64,000 bases of DNA, taken from Bacillota bacterium (GTDB taxonomy: Bacteria; Bacillota; Clostridia; Christensenellales; SZUA-584). The position numbers and the translations under genes are program-made. Shown here piece after piece: positions 47,977-56,105 of this stretch. The stretch spans positions 1 through 64,000 of the forward strand of contig JAEYOE010000032.1 in assembly GCA_023412005.1 (NCBI GenBank), written 5' to 3'. Under the pieces are notes generated by a model. It was not told the DNA's origin and searched no databases. It worked only from the letters and a program-made list of their open reading frames with translations. Position 1 is the first letter of the stretch. Every line of letters starts with the position of its first letter.

Positions 47977-49557
47977 ATGAGACTGAAATTAAAACAGGCG
48001 TTTGCGTTGTTGCTGTGCGTAATATTTGTTATATTGGCGGCGTGTGCGGCGCCGTCGGCCCCTGCGGAAACAGGGCCTGCGGTGTCAGAGTCGTCGGCAC
48101 CTGCGGGATCGCCAAGTGTTGAGGAACCCGGTGTGCAGCAGATCGGCCTGCCCGCCCATACGAAACAGCCGGATAAACTCAAATACGTGTTTTTATTTAT
48201 AGGAGACGGCATGGGCTTTGCGCAGGTGAACGCGGCGCAAGTGTTTAAAGCGAGCATGTCCGGCAAAGGCCCGGCTATCGGTACCCTGAGCTTCACAACG
48301 TTTCCGGTCATGGGTGCCGCCACCACATTTGATGAAACGTCCGTCTGCCCCGATTCGGCTTCGTCGGGTACGTCGATCGCCTGCGGCATCAAAACAAAAA
48401 GCGGCGTGATCGGCATGACGGGCGACAAAGCATCGTCGCCCGAGAGCATCGCCGAAATGCTTAAAAAAAGCGGCAAAAAAATAGGCGTGCTGTCAACGGT
48501 TTCGCTGAATAACGCCACGCCGGCCGCATTTTACGCGCATGTAACCTCGAGAGGCGATGGTTACGATATTGCGGTGCAGCTGGCGAAAAGCGGCATGGAT
48601 TATTTCGGCGGCGGTTCGCTTGTGGAACCAGCCGGGTCGTCCGGAGACGAACCGAATGCTTTTGCGATGCTCGAACAAAACGGTTACACGGTGGCCGATA
48701 CCAAAGAGGAGATTGCGGCGCTTCAAGGCGGTGACACCAGGGCTTATGCTGTGAGCCCCGCGCTGCTGCAAGACAAGGCCTCCATGCTGTTTGCGCTGGA
48801 CGCGAACGAGGGAGATTTGACGCTCGCCGATTTTGTGCGAAAAGGTATTGATGTGCTCGATAACGATAACGGGTTCTTCATGGTTTGTGAATCGGGTATG
48901 ATCGACTGGGCCTGCCACGCCAACGATGCGGCAGCGGCCATTCAAGAGACGTTGGTGCTGGAGGATGCCGTATCGGCAGCGGTTGATTTCGCCATGCAGC
49001 ATCCGGACGAAACGCTGATTGTCGTAACGGCTGACCACGAAACGGGCGGCATGGCGATTGGCAATGCGTCAACCGGTTATAATACGAATTTTTCGCTGCT
49101 GTCCGGCCAAACGGTTTCGTATTCGGCGTTCAGCAGGATGTTTAATGAGATGAAAAAGGCCGACCCCGAGTTGTTGATGAGCGATATGATGCCGAAGATT
49201 AAAGAATGCTTCGGGCTCATCGCGCCGGACGATAAGGACGCGGCCCTAAAAGAAAACGCGGCGCGTGTGCTGACGGCGGAAGAGTATAAAAAGCTGACAA
49301 GGGCGCTTGAAGCGTCGCTGAACGGTGATACGGATTCTGCCGAAGCAAAGCTTGAATACGGCGGCTATGAGCCACTGACCATAACGCTCACGCATATTTT
49401 GAACAGCAAGGCGGGCATCGGCTGGACGTCGTATGCGCATACCGGCGGGCTGGTGCCGGTTTACGCCTTTGGCGTGGGTGCGGATGCTTTCGGCGGGTGC
49501 TATGACAACACGGATATATTTAAAAAGCTTGTGAATGTTTGCGGATTGAGCGGCTGA
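47977..49557 (+). CDS. Alkaline phosphatase, lipoprotein
   Basis: A 526-residue lipid-anchored phosphomonoesterase. The signal peptide ends ILAAC (Cys at residue 23), followed by a Ser/Pro/Ala spacer. The core shows VFLFIGDGMGFAQ (metal ligand Asp), the nucleophile Ser region CPDSASSGTSIACG, GGGSL, TADHETGG (Asp/His ligands) and AHTGG (His ligand). The usual TDSAASGTA is changed to PDSASSGTS, with the nucleophile kept. AGAAGGAGGG before the ATG is a strong ribosome site. Confidence 0.9.
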   Translation: MRLKLKQAFALLLCVIFVILAACAAPSAPAETGPAVSESSAPAGSPSVEEPGVQQIGLPAHTKQPDKLKYVFLFIGDGMGFAQVNAAQVFKASMSGKGPAIGTLSFTTFPVMGAATTFDETSVCPDSASSGTSIACGIKTKSGVIGMTGDKASSPESIAEMLKKSGKKIGVLSTVSLNNATPAAFYAHVTSRGDGYDIAVQLAKSGMDYFGGGSLVEPAGSSGDEPNAFAMLEQNGYTVADTKEEIAALQGGDTRAYAVSPALLQDKASMLFALDANEGDLTLADFVRKGIDVLDNDNGFFMVCESGMIDWACHANDAAAAIQETLVLEDAVSAAVDFAMQHPDETLIVVTADHETGGMAIGNASTGYNTNFSLLSGQTVSYSAFSRMFNEMKKADPELLMSDMMPKIKECFGLIAPDDKDAALKENAARVLTAEEYKKLTRALEASLNGDTDSAEAKLEYGGYEPLTITLTHILNSKAGIGWTSYAHTGGLVPVYAFGVGADAFGGCYDNTDIFKKLVNVCGLSG

Positions 49558-49606
49558 AAGCCGCGGCAGTCACAGATTCGAAGCAATTGGCAGAAAGAGG
49601 CGAAGG

Positions 49607-50803
49607 ATGTTGTTTGAGAAGATACCACAGTTTAAAAACAGTTTGAACGGCAAAACGGTGCTGATAACGGGCGCGGGCGGCGGTATCGGGTATGAAGCGG
49701 CGCGCGCGCTGGCGTGGATGGGCGCGAACGTGGTGATTGCCGAAATCGACGCGCAAAAAGCCGATGAGGCCGCGCGGCGCATCAACGAGGAAATGGGAAG
49801 CGGCCGTGCGCTGGCCTATTCGATAGATATATCGGATGAAAAGCAGGTGGACGCACTTTACCGCAGCCTTAAGGAACGCTGCGGGTTTGTGGATGTGGTT
49901 TTCAACAATGCCACCATCGCACCGCTCGGCGCTGTGGACGAGGTGAGCATTGCCGACTGGGACAAAAGCTACGCTGTGAATCTGCGCGGGCCGGTGATGC
50001 TCGTTCAAAAATTTCTGCCTGATATGAAAAAACGCAACACGGGCGTTATCGTGTTTGTGCCGTCGTCGGGCGCGGCCCCTTATATGGGCGCCTACGAGAC
50101 GTTTAAAACGGCGCAGGTGGAGGTGTGCAATACGCTGAGTGCCGAGCTTGAAACCACCGATATATACGTCTTCAGCATCGGCCCCGGCCTTGTGAAAACC
50201 GATACGGCGCAGCGTGCGATTGAGAAGGTAGCGGCTCAGATGCACATGAGCATGGATGCGTTTTATGAAATGAATGCAAAGCACATTTTAGACGCGGAAT
50301 CGGCGGGCTTTGGGTTTGCGCTGGCAGTGGCTCGGGCGAAGGATTATGCGGGGCAGGAGGTCAGCTCGATACAGGCGCTGCTGGCATCGGGGGCGCTGGA
50401 AGCTGATAATGCAACAGAGGCGGCGGCTTTAAGTGCTGCGGATACCGCAGAGCTGGAGGCGTTGGTGAACAGCGCGATCAACACATTTGCCGAGCAGTAT
50501 CAGGGTTGGCTTAACCGCAATGTGTTTGAACGCCAGTGGGTGCTGCGCGATTTTAAAAAGGTGGTTAAACAGGCAGCTGATGAGTTTAAATATGCGTTGG
50601 ACGGTACCGCGCGGCTGCTTGGCCTGCAAGAATCGGCACAGCTGAGGCAAAGCAAGGATTTGTTTGTCCGGTTGAAAAGCTACTATGAGCATCAGTATGA
50701 TCTGCTGCAGGGGTTTGAGAAAAACGCGGCCAGACTCGAAGAAAATTCGCGCATTATGCGCGGCTGGATCGAGGAGCTGGCACGCATCATCGCTTTGCTA
50801 TAA
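49607..50803 (+). CDS. Short-chain dehydrogenase fused to a helical C-terminal domain
   Basis: A 398-residue protein. Residues 15-260 are an SDR (VLITGAGGGIGYEAARALAW, NNAT in place of NNAG, SSGAAPYMGAYETFK with YxxxK). The last 130 residues are a long, charged, all-helical region, partly coiled-coil-like (FKKVVKQAADEFKYALDG; QGFEKNAARLEENSRIM). Ordinary SDRs are about 250 residues, so this is an unusual fusion. AGAGGCGAAGG lies before the ATG. The next gene (PfpI-like) follows by 30 bases. Confidence 0.83.
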   Translation: MLFEKIPQFKNSLNGKTVLITGAGGGIGYEAARALAWMGANVVIAEIDAQKADEAARRINEEMGSGRALAYSIDISDEKQVDALYRSLKERCGFVDVVFNNATIAPLGAVDEVSIADWDKSYAVNLRGPVMLVQKFLPDMKKRNTGVIVFVPSSGAAPYMGAYETFKTAQVEVCNTLSAELETTDIYVFSIGPGLVKTDTAQRAIEKVAAQMHMSMDAFYEMNAKHILDAESAGFGFALAVARAKDYAGQEVSSIQALLASGALEADNATEAAALSAADTAELEALVNSAINTFAEQYQGWLNRNVFERQWVLRDFKKVVKQAADEFKYALDGTARLLGLQESAQLRQSKDLFVRLKSYYEHQYDLLQGFEKNAARLEENSRIMRGWIEELARIIALL

Positions 50804-50833
50804 GGTAATTCTCACCGAAAGAGGGGGATCGTT

Positions 50834-51403
50834 GTGAAGTTTGCGTTTATTGTATACGATGGGGTGACGCTGCTTGATTTCGCAGGGGTCTACGACCCGA
50901 TTACGCGGCTAAAAACAATGGGGTTTGTTGAAAAGCTGGATTACAGAGTGTGTGCCATGAAGCCAACCGCGCGTACAATTGAGGGGCTGCAGATCACGGT
51001 GGATCAGGTGGGGGGCCGCCTTGCGGGTTACGATTACATCTTCATCCCCGGCGGCAACGGCGTTTCCGCGCTGATAGCCGATATGGCGTTTATGCTGTGG
51101 ATTAAGAACACGGCACCCCGCACGGTGATGACGGCGGTTTGCGGAGGCTCGCTGGTGCTCGGCGCAGCTGGGTACTTAAAAGAAAAACGGGCCACCACGC
51201 ATCCGGCGCTTAAGCAATACCTCGCTCGGTTTACGGAGCGGTCTTGTGACAAGCGCGTTGTGGATGAAGGCAGCGTGATTACGGCGAGAGGGGTGACCTC
51301 GGGGATTGATTTGGGGTTATACCTCTGCGAAAAGATTGCGGGCAAAGAGGTGCGCGAGAAGATACAAAAGCAGATGGATTACAAGGCTTACAGCTTGGAC
51401 TGA
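50834..51403 (+). CDS. DJ-1/PfpI-family protein
   Basis: A 189-residue class I glutamine-amidotransferase-like protein. The nucleophile elbow is TAVCGGSLVLGAAG with the conserved Cys, preceded by FIPGGNG and followed by RATTHPA. It resembles isonitrile hydratase and the regulator-type DJ-1 proteins. The start is GTG at 50834 with GAGGGGG spaced 6 bases before it. Exact activity is unknown. Confidence 0.87.
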   Translation: MKFAFIVYDGVTLLDFAGVYDPITRLKTMGFVEKLDYRVCAMKPTARTIEGLQITVDQVGGRLAGYDYIFIPGGNGVSALIADMAFMLWIKNTAPRTVMTAVCGGSLVLGAAGYLKEKRATTHPALKQYLARFTERSCDKRVVDEGSVITARGVTSGIDLGLYLCEKIAGKEVREKIQKQMDYKAYSLD

Positions 51404-51469
51404 GAAGAACAGACGGCCTGCGATGCAAGCCGTCGGGCTGTAGACATTCGTTGTCGCGGAGTTGGTTTC

Positions 51470-51559
51470 TGTCATACCGAGCGGAGTGATAACGGAGTCG
51501 AGGTATCCCATGGGTTAATGCTCTTTGCAATGGGATGCTTCGACAAGCTCAGCATGACA
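51470..51559. repeat. Dispersed palindromic intergenic repeat, copy B
   Basis: TGTCATACCGAGC ... GCTCAGCATGACA terminal arms and ATCCCATGGG / AATGGGATGCTT inner arms. Same plan and length as copy A at 16994. Confidence 0.78.
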
Positions 51560-51590
51560 ACTTCGTTGTCCGCGCAGTTGGCTACCGTTC

Positions 51591-51669
51591 TGTCATACCG
51601 AGCGGAGCGATACCGGAGTCTATCCCATGGGTTTAATGCTCTTTGCAATGGGATGCTTCGACAAGCTCA
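51591..51669. repeat. Dispersed palindromic intergenic repeat, copy C (3' end lost)
   Basis: Nearly identical to copy B from TGTCATACCGAGCGGAG to CGACAAGCTCA, but the closing GCATGACA is replaced by unrelated sequence. Confidence 0.75.
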
Positions 51670-51737
51670 ATCCTATTAAGTTTTTCAATCCACCTTTCGC
51701 CGGTAATACGAAGATAATCTGTCGATGCGTATCGCGC

Positions 51738-51783
51738 GTGCCTCCCAGGCCACCCTGTGGGGTAGTCAAGAGGGAGGTGGCAC
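51738..51783. repeat. Second family of intergenic inverted repeat
   Basis: GTGCCTCCC pairs with GGGAGGTGGCAC (with a bulge) around a 25-base loop, followed by GAAGTGCCGGAGGGAGTGG. Only one copy was found in the window. Confidence 0.5.
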
Positions 51784-51881
51784 GAAGTGCCGGAGGGAGT
51801 GGCCGATTTTAAATCATTTTTCTTTCTTGGTTACCTAATGGCGGACCCTAAATCTGCCAGCCGACAATCGGATCATTGGTA

Positions 51882-52616
51882 TTAAACCTTCTTTTCTTCA
51901 CCCACTTTGGCGCTGCCGGATTTATGATAAGAGCCTTTGTATTCCACCACGCCGATATCGCAGCCGTCGCCGATGGTGATGTGTGTGCCGCGCACCGCTT
52001 TGGCTGTGGTGTTTTCGAGTATAATGCGTTCGCCCTCAATCAAATCGGCCTCTAGGCGCGGGCTGTGCGTGCCGAGCGTCACAATCGAAATCAGGCTGAA
52101 GCCCTTGGTGCCGTTCATCACAGTGATGGATTCGCCGCCGATTTCTTTGGCTTTGCTTGTGCTCCAGTCAAGGTGAATATCCACGTTTTCGGCATTCAGC
52201 AAACCGTCAATCTCAAAACGCCCCGTGGAGCTGAAGTTTTCCGCGCTGACATCGCCTTTGATTTTAACAGCACCGCTGACTTTAACGGTTTGCGCCTCAA
52301 GGCCTTCCTTTGCGGTGGCCGAGCCGGAAACCGTTGTATCGGCTGCTTTGATTTTGCCGCTAAAATTGGCTGAGCCGCGCACCTTGAGTACATCGGTGCT
52401 CACCTCTCCCGTGATATCACCTGAGCCGTTGACAAGCATCTTTTTGCAGCTGAGCGCGCCAATCACATCGCCCGAGCCGCTGATGACGAAATCGTCGCAC
52501 TCAAGGTCGCCCGTTATTTTGCCGCGCCCGAGTATTTTTACGGACTTAAACTTGCCGCCCGGCACGCTGCCGTATCCGCTGATATGAAGATCGGCGAATT
52601 CCTCTTTCTGTGTCAT
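51882..52616 (-). CDS. yhbE: Bactofilin-like polymer-forming protein, YhbE-type
   Basis: A 244-residue beta-helical protein of repeating short strands with regular Gly/Val spacing (GRGKITGDLECDDFVISGSG, GDVIGALSCKKMLVNGSG, GDITGEVSTDVLKVRGSA), the pattern of bactofilins. The gene pair with a YhbD homologue matches Bacillus subtilis yhbD-yhbE; there YhbE/BacE and BacF are reported to serve flagellar assembly. No flagellar genes lie here. Its start overlaps yhbD by 4 bases. Confidence 0.85.
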   Translation of the reverse strand: MTQKEEFADLHISGYGSVPGGKFKSVKILGRGKITGDLECDDFVISGSGDVIGALSCKKMLVNGSGDITGEVSTDVLKVRGSANFSGKIKAADTTVSGSATAKEGLEAQTVKVSGAVKIKGDVSAENFSSTGRFEIDGLLNAENVDIHLDWSTSKAKEIGGESITVMNGTKGFSLISIVTLGTHSPRLEADLIEGERIILENTTAKAVRGTHITIGDGCDIGVVEYKGSYHKSGSAKVGEEKKV

Positions 52617-53251
52617 TTATTTTCCTCCTCAAACATTTTCAATTTTATTTCTTCGGTGACGGCGGGCAGGCCGATACGGCTGACTAACCGCATGTCTTTA
52701 TCGAGGCAGACCTCGCCGCCGGCGGGCACCGCAAAGCAGCAAAAGCTGCCGAGCTTGCGCGTGAGCATCACATCAAACGCTGCGTTTTCAAACCGCAACA
52801 TGCTGGTTCTTAAAAGATCGAGCACCAAACGCCCTTCATCCAGGTTGACGCTGCCCGCAACGAGCAGACTGTTCAGTACATAGATCAGGCGGATCTCCCC
52901 GAAATCAAAGCTGTCGCTCGGGCCGCTGTCGCTAAGATATATATCGAGCACGTCCGCCGAGACAAGGCCTTTTGATATCAGGCCATCGCGCGATAACGAT
53001 GCATCTGCTTGAGCGGGGGAGAACACATCGGCAATGTCATCCAGTGATACGTCTTCCTTCATGTTTTTTATTTTTTCAATGCGCGAGAGCACCTTGGCGC
53101 GCGGAAAAAACGTTTCTTGCCCGGTGTAGGTGGATTTGCGGATAAACCAGTCTTCCGGAATCAGCCCTTTTCGCTTCCAGCGATACAGCTGCCCATAGGA
53201 AATATCCGCGCGTTCCAACAAATCTTTTTTGGATATCAGTTCCTCTTCCAT
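52613..53251 (-). CDS. yhbD: YhbD-family (DUF4004) MerR-like DNA-binding protein
   Basis: A 212-residue protein. Residues 5-40 form a MerR-like helix-turn-helix (LISKKDLLERADISYGQLYRWKRKGLIPEDWF); the rest fits DUF4004, including YTGQETFFPRAKVLSRIEKI. AGGAGG lies 7 bases before the ATG. It is co-transcribed with yhbE. A palindrome in the promoter spacer (53279-53298) suggests autoregulation in the MerR manner. Confidence 0.85.
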   Translation of the reverse strand: MEEELISKKDLLERADISYGQLYRWKRKGLIPEDWFIRKSTYTGQETFFPRAKVLSRIEKIKNMKEDVSLDDIADVFSPAQADASLSRDGLISKGLVSADVLDIYLSDSGPSDSFDFGEIRLIYVLNSLLVAGSVNLDEGRLVLDLLRTSMLRFENAAFDVMLTRKLGSFCCFAVPAGGEVCLDKDMRLVSRIGLPAVTEEIKLKMFEEENK

Positions 53252-53618
53252 AAGTCGTACCTCCTATTGCACAAACAGCGTAACATAACACTGTTACGTT
53301 GTCAAGATATAATTTAGCGATTATTGCCACTGATATGTATGCAATGAGGCAGAATTGACTTATCACAAGTGCCGAAATGAATTAATTAAAAACACCGGCA
53401 CTCAATCACGTTTGTCCCTTGTCCGCAAAAATAAAAAACACAGCGTGGCAGAGCTGCATTTGAAGAGGTAAAAAATGAATTCATGAAATTGCTCAACACA
53501 TCAAACATTCTCCCAATTGTGTTTGATACGAAACAGCGATGGGTGGGTATATAGCGAGGTCTGCCTGTCAGATCATATATGAGAGAGGTGGTATATTGCA
53601 TTATAAATCAGATAGCGT
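53252..53618. other. Intergenic region with promoter and possible gene remnant
   Basis: The left part contains the yhbD promoter. On the plus strand about 53452-53535 reads AAFEEVKNEFMKLLNTSNIL...QRWVGI before a TAG, and the frame continues RGLPVRSYMREVVYC beyond it. The protein-like composition hints at a decayed gene, but I recognise no family. Confidence 0.4.
53277..53305 (-). promoter_or_regulatory. yhbDE promoter with operator in the spacer
   Basis: On the minus strand TTGACA (53305-53300), 17 bases, TACGCT (53282-53277). A perfect 7-6-7 inverted repeat CGTAACATAACACTGTTACG (53279-53298) fills the spacer, where MerR-type regulators bind. Confidence 0.6.
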
Positions 53619-54497
53619 TTATATATAATATTGCCCGTCAATACGCACGGTGGCACTGCCGCCGAACAGCAAATGCCCGTCATTCATCTGCAGCTTCACC
53701 GTATTGAAAACGCGGTTGTCGCCGCCCTGCTCAATGCCTATAGCGCTTCCGCCCCAAAGATTGTTCTTCAGCATGTAATGCCCGAAAGCGCTATTGCCCG
53801 AGCCGGTGGCCGGGTCTTCCAGATATCCGAAGCGCGGCGCAAAAACACGCGTATGCGCGTGAAACCCAGCACCGCTTGCGGACATGCAAAAGATGAGTAT
53901 GATGTCGATACCGGCCGATTCGCAGAACGCCTTCAAAGCAGGCTCATCCGGATACACGCTGATTTCATCGTCAAGCGATGCAATCGGCACGATCAGCGTT
54001 TTTAACCCCGCGTCGATCACATCGAGCGGGTACTCAGGCGAAAGGCTGTCTTCGCTCAGACCCAGCGCCTGCGCAACATCTTTTTTTGTTAGCGCTGTGC
54101 CGATGAAAACCGGCTCCGGCGCACTGATATATACGGCATCTTCCTTGGGCACGCGGTTATAAACTGTGAGCGCGCCTTTTTGATGCGTTTGCACGGTGAA
54201 GGTAGGTAAAGAAAGCAAATGCGGTGATTGGTTGATCAGGCTGTGCATGCACGCGATGGTGCCGTGTCCGCAAAAATTCACCTCACATTCGGAGGAGTAA
54301 TAATAAAGCGTGTAATAACCGCCGGATTCAAAGCAAATGACCACCTCGGAGACAAAGCCCTTATGCTGCGCGGCGATGCTCTGCATTTGGTCTTCGCTTA
54401 GTGTTTCTTCGTTGCTGAGATAAAGGCACGCGGCCGGGTTCCCGAGCGAGGGCCCCGATGTGAACGCGTCAATTTTTTTATAAGCATAGGCTTTCAT
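53619..54497 (-). CDS. PhzF-family isomerase-like protein
   Basis: A 292-residue protein of the PhzF/YddE family (diaminopimelate-epimerase fold). Two similar halves are visible; key segments are FTSGPSLGNPAACLYL, FVSEVVIC with the catalytic Glu, VNFCGHGTIA and DPATGSGNSAFGHYM. Phenazine genes are absent, so this is one of the many PhzF proteins of unknown substrate. It is preceded by the terminator at 54517-54543 and is probably monocistronic. Confidence 0.88.
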   Translation of the reverse strand: MKAYAYKKIDAFTSGPSLGNPAACLYLSNEETLSEDQMQSIAAQHKGFVSEVVICFESGGYYTLYYYSSECEVNFCGHGTIACMHSLINQSPHLLSLPTFTVQTHQKGALTVYNRVPKEDAVYISAPEPVFIGTALTKKDVAQALGLSEDSLSPEYPLDVIDAGLKTLIVPIASLDDEISVYPDEPALKAFCESAGIDIILIFCMSASGAGFHAHTRVFAPRFGYLEDPATGSGNSAFGHYMLKNNLWGGSAIGIEQGGDNRVFNTVKLQMNDGHLLFGGSATVRIDGQYYI

Positions 54498-54516
54498 AAG
54501 CGGCTCCTTATAACAA

Positions 54517-54543
54517 AAGACGGCTGATGTACACAGCCGTCTT
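54517..54543 (-). terminator. Terminator of the amino-acid ABC transporter operon
   Basis: AAGACGGCTG / CAGCCGTCTT perfect stem, eight bases after the ATPase stop at 54552 on the minus strand. It lies between that gene and the PhzF gene. Confidence 0.65.
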
Positions 54544-54551
54544 GATATCGT

Positions 54552-55292
54552 CTATAGCACCTTCGCGAGGAAGCTTTGAAGCCGCTCGCTTTTTGGGTTT
54601 TCGAAAAGCTCTTTCGGCTTATTTTCTTCCAATATTTTGCCCTCGTCCATGAATATGGCCCGTGTACCGACCTCGCGTGCAAAGCCCATTTCATGAGTGA
54701 CGACGACCATGGTCATGCCGCCCTGTGCGAGCGACTTCATCACATCCAGCACCTCGCCGACCATCTCGGGGTCGAGCGCGGAGGTGGGTTCGTCAAACAG
54801 CATCACATCCGGGTTCATGCACAATGCGCGCACAATCGCAATACGCTGCTTCTGGCCGCCCGAGAGTTGCGCCGGGTAAGCATCGGCGCGATCCGCAAGC
54901 CCCACGCGCTTCAGCAGCGCCATGGCCTGCTCGTTCGCCTCCTCCTGTGAGAGCTTTAACAGCTTGACGGGTGCGAGCGTCATGTTTTTTAATACCTTCA
55001 TGTGCGGAAACAGATTGAACTGCTGAAACACCATGCCCATTTTTTGACGGTGAATGTTAATATCCACCTTGGGGTCGGTGATGTCGGTTCCTTCAAAGAA
55101 AACCTGCCCGCCGGTCGGGTCTTCCAGCAGGTTCAGGCAGCGCAGGAAAGTGGATTTACCCGAGCCCGACGGCCCGATGACCACTGCAACATCGCCCCTA
55201 TGGATTTCGGAGTCGATGCCGTCCAGCGCTTTGATGGGGCCATAGTGCTTTTCGAGGCCCACTGTGCGGATTAAAATGTCGTTATCGATCAC
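54552..55292 (-). CDS. Polar amino-acid ABC transporter, ATP-binding subunit (GlnQ/HisP type)
   Basis: A 246-residue ATPase with Walker A GPSGSGKST, Q-loop VFQQFNLFPHM, signature LSGGQKQRIAIVRAL, Walker B LFDEPTSALDPEM and switch VVVTHEMGFAREV, all typical of the polar amino-acid class. It overlaps the permease gene by 11 bases and ends the operon at the terminator. Confidence 0.93.
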   Translation of the reverse strand: MIDNDILIRTVGLEKHYGPIKALDGIDSEIHRGDVAVVIGPSGSGKSTFLRCLNLLEDPTGGQVFFEGTDITDPKVDINIHRQKMGMVFQQFNLFPHMKVLKNMTLAPVKLLKLSQEEANEQAMALLKRVGLADRADAYPAQLSGGQKQRIAIVRALCMNPDVMLFDEPTSALDPEMVGEVLDVMKSLAQGGMTMVVVTHEMGFAREVGTRAIFMDEGKILEENKPKELFENPKSERLQSFLAKVL

Positions 55293-55986
55293 TGCGTCTC
55301 AGCCTCCTTTCAAGTATGCGCACACCCCATGTGAGCAGCATAACCAGCAACAAATACATAACCGCTATGGCAATCAGCGGCAGTGTGTAATTATAAATGG
55401 CACCGCCGATGTTAAAGGCCTTACGCGTTAAGTCTTCCACCGCGATATAACCCGCAACCGATGTTTCCTTCAGCAGCACGATGAATTCGTTGGCGAGCGC
55501 CGGTATCACATTTTTAAATGCCTGAGGCAAAACAATATGCCACATGGTTTGCGTGTAGTTGAACCCAAGGCTTCGTCCCGCCTCAAACTGCCCCGGGTCA
55601 ATGGCGTTGACACCGCTGCGGAAAATCTCGGCCACATACGCGCCCGAATTGATGCCGAATGCAAGAATAGCAATCGGGATTTTGTAATCGGTGGGAGCGG
55701 CTGCGAAAATGACATAATAGATGATCATAATCTGCACCATCACCGGCGTGCCGCGAATGATGGTCAGATAGACATGGCAGATTGCATTGCCGATTTTGAG
55801 CTTGCCGGTTTTGTCGTGCGTTGTGCGAATAACCGAGACGATTAAGCCAATGATAATGCCGATGATCACGGCAAAAAAAGTGATGATCAGCGTGTTGCCG
55901 AGCCCTTGGAACAGGGTTTTCCAACGATCAAAATCGATGAATGCGGTTTTAAATTGGTCTGAAAAGCTTTGCCACCACTCTGCCAT
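55282..55986 (-). CDS. Polar amino-acid ABC transporter permease (GlnP/HisM type)
   Basis: A 234-residue permease with five membrane helices and the EAA loop EAGRSLGFNYTQTMWHIVLPQAFKNVIPAL. The N-terminal 'TLIITFFAVIIGIIIGLIVS' begins the HEQRo/His-Glu-Gln-Arg-opine family domain. It is translated from a GGAGG site at 55993-55997, 120 bases after the binding-protein gene, with a hairpin in between. Confidence 0.92.
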   Translation of the reverse strand: MAEWWQSFSDQFKTAFIDFDRWKTLFQGLGNTLIITFFAVIIGIIIGLIVSVIRTTHDKTGKLKIGNAICHVYLTIIRGTPVMVQIMIIYYVIFAAAPTDYKIPIAILAFGINSGAYVAEIFRSGVNAIDPGQFEAGRSLGFNYTQTMWHIVLPQAFKNVIPALANEFIVLLKETSVAGYIAVEDLTRKAFNIGGAIYNYTLPLIAIAVMYLLLVMLLTWGVRILERRLRRSDR

Positions 55987-56017
55987 GGGATATCCTCCTT
56001 TGCGGGATTTAATAAAA

Positions 56018-56044
56018 AAGGCCGCCTGATTAACAGGCAGCCTT
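56018..56044 (-). promoter_or_regulatory. Intercistronic hairpin between binding protein and permease
   Basis: AAGGC-CGCCTG-ATTAA-CAGGC-AGCCTT stem, followed on the minus strand by TTTTTTATT. Such hairpins lower downstream expression, so the binding protein is made in excess over the membrane subunits. Confidence 0.6.
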
Positions 56045-56105
56045 GGTGTTATCGTATCCGTTCTGCCCTTTCAAAGGTAACAGCGGATAAATGCTTTGTC
56101 AAGGG

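Larger units (their letters stand above)
51404..51881. other. Intergenic region dominated by dispersed repeats
   Basis: No gene. It holds two copies of the palindromic repeat (51470-51559, 51591-51669) about 121 bp apart with similar flanks (CGTTGTC...GTTGGCT), and a different inverted repeat at 51738-51783. Confidence 0.7.

Noticed and set aside
51404..51881. Short open frames (60-83 codons) over the dispersed repeats
   Set aside because: They read through palindromic non-coding repeats on several frames and have no ribosome sites.
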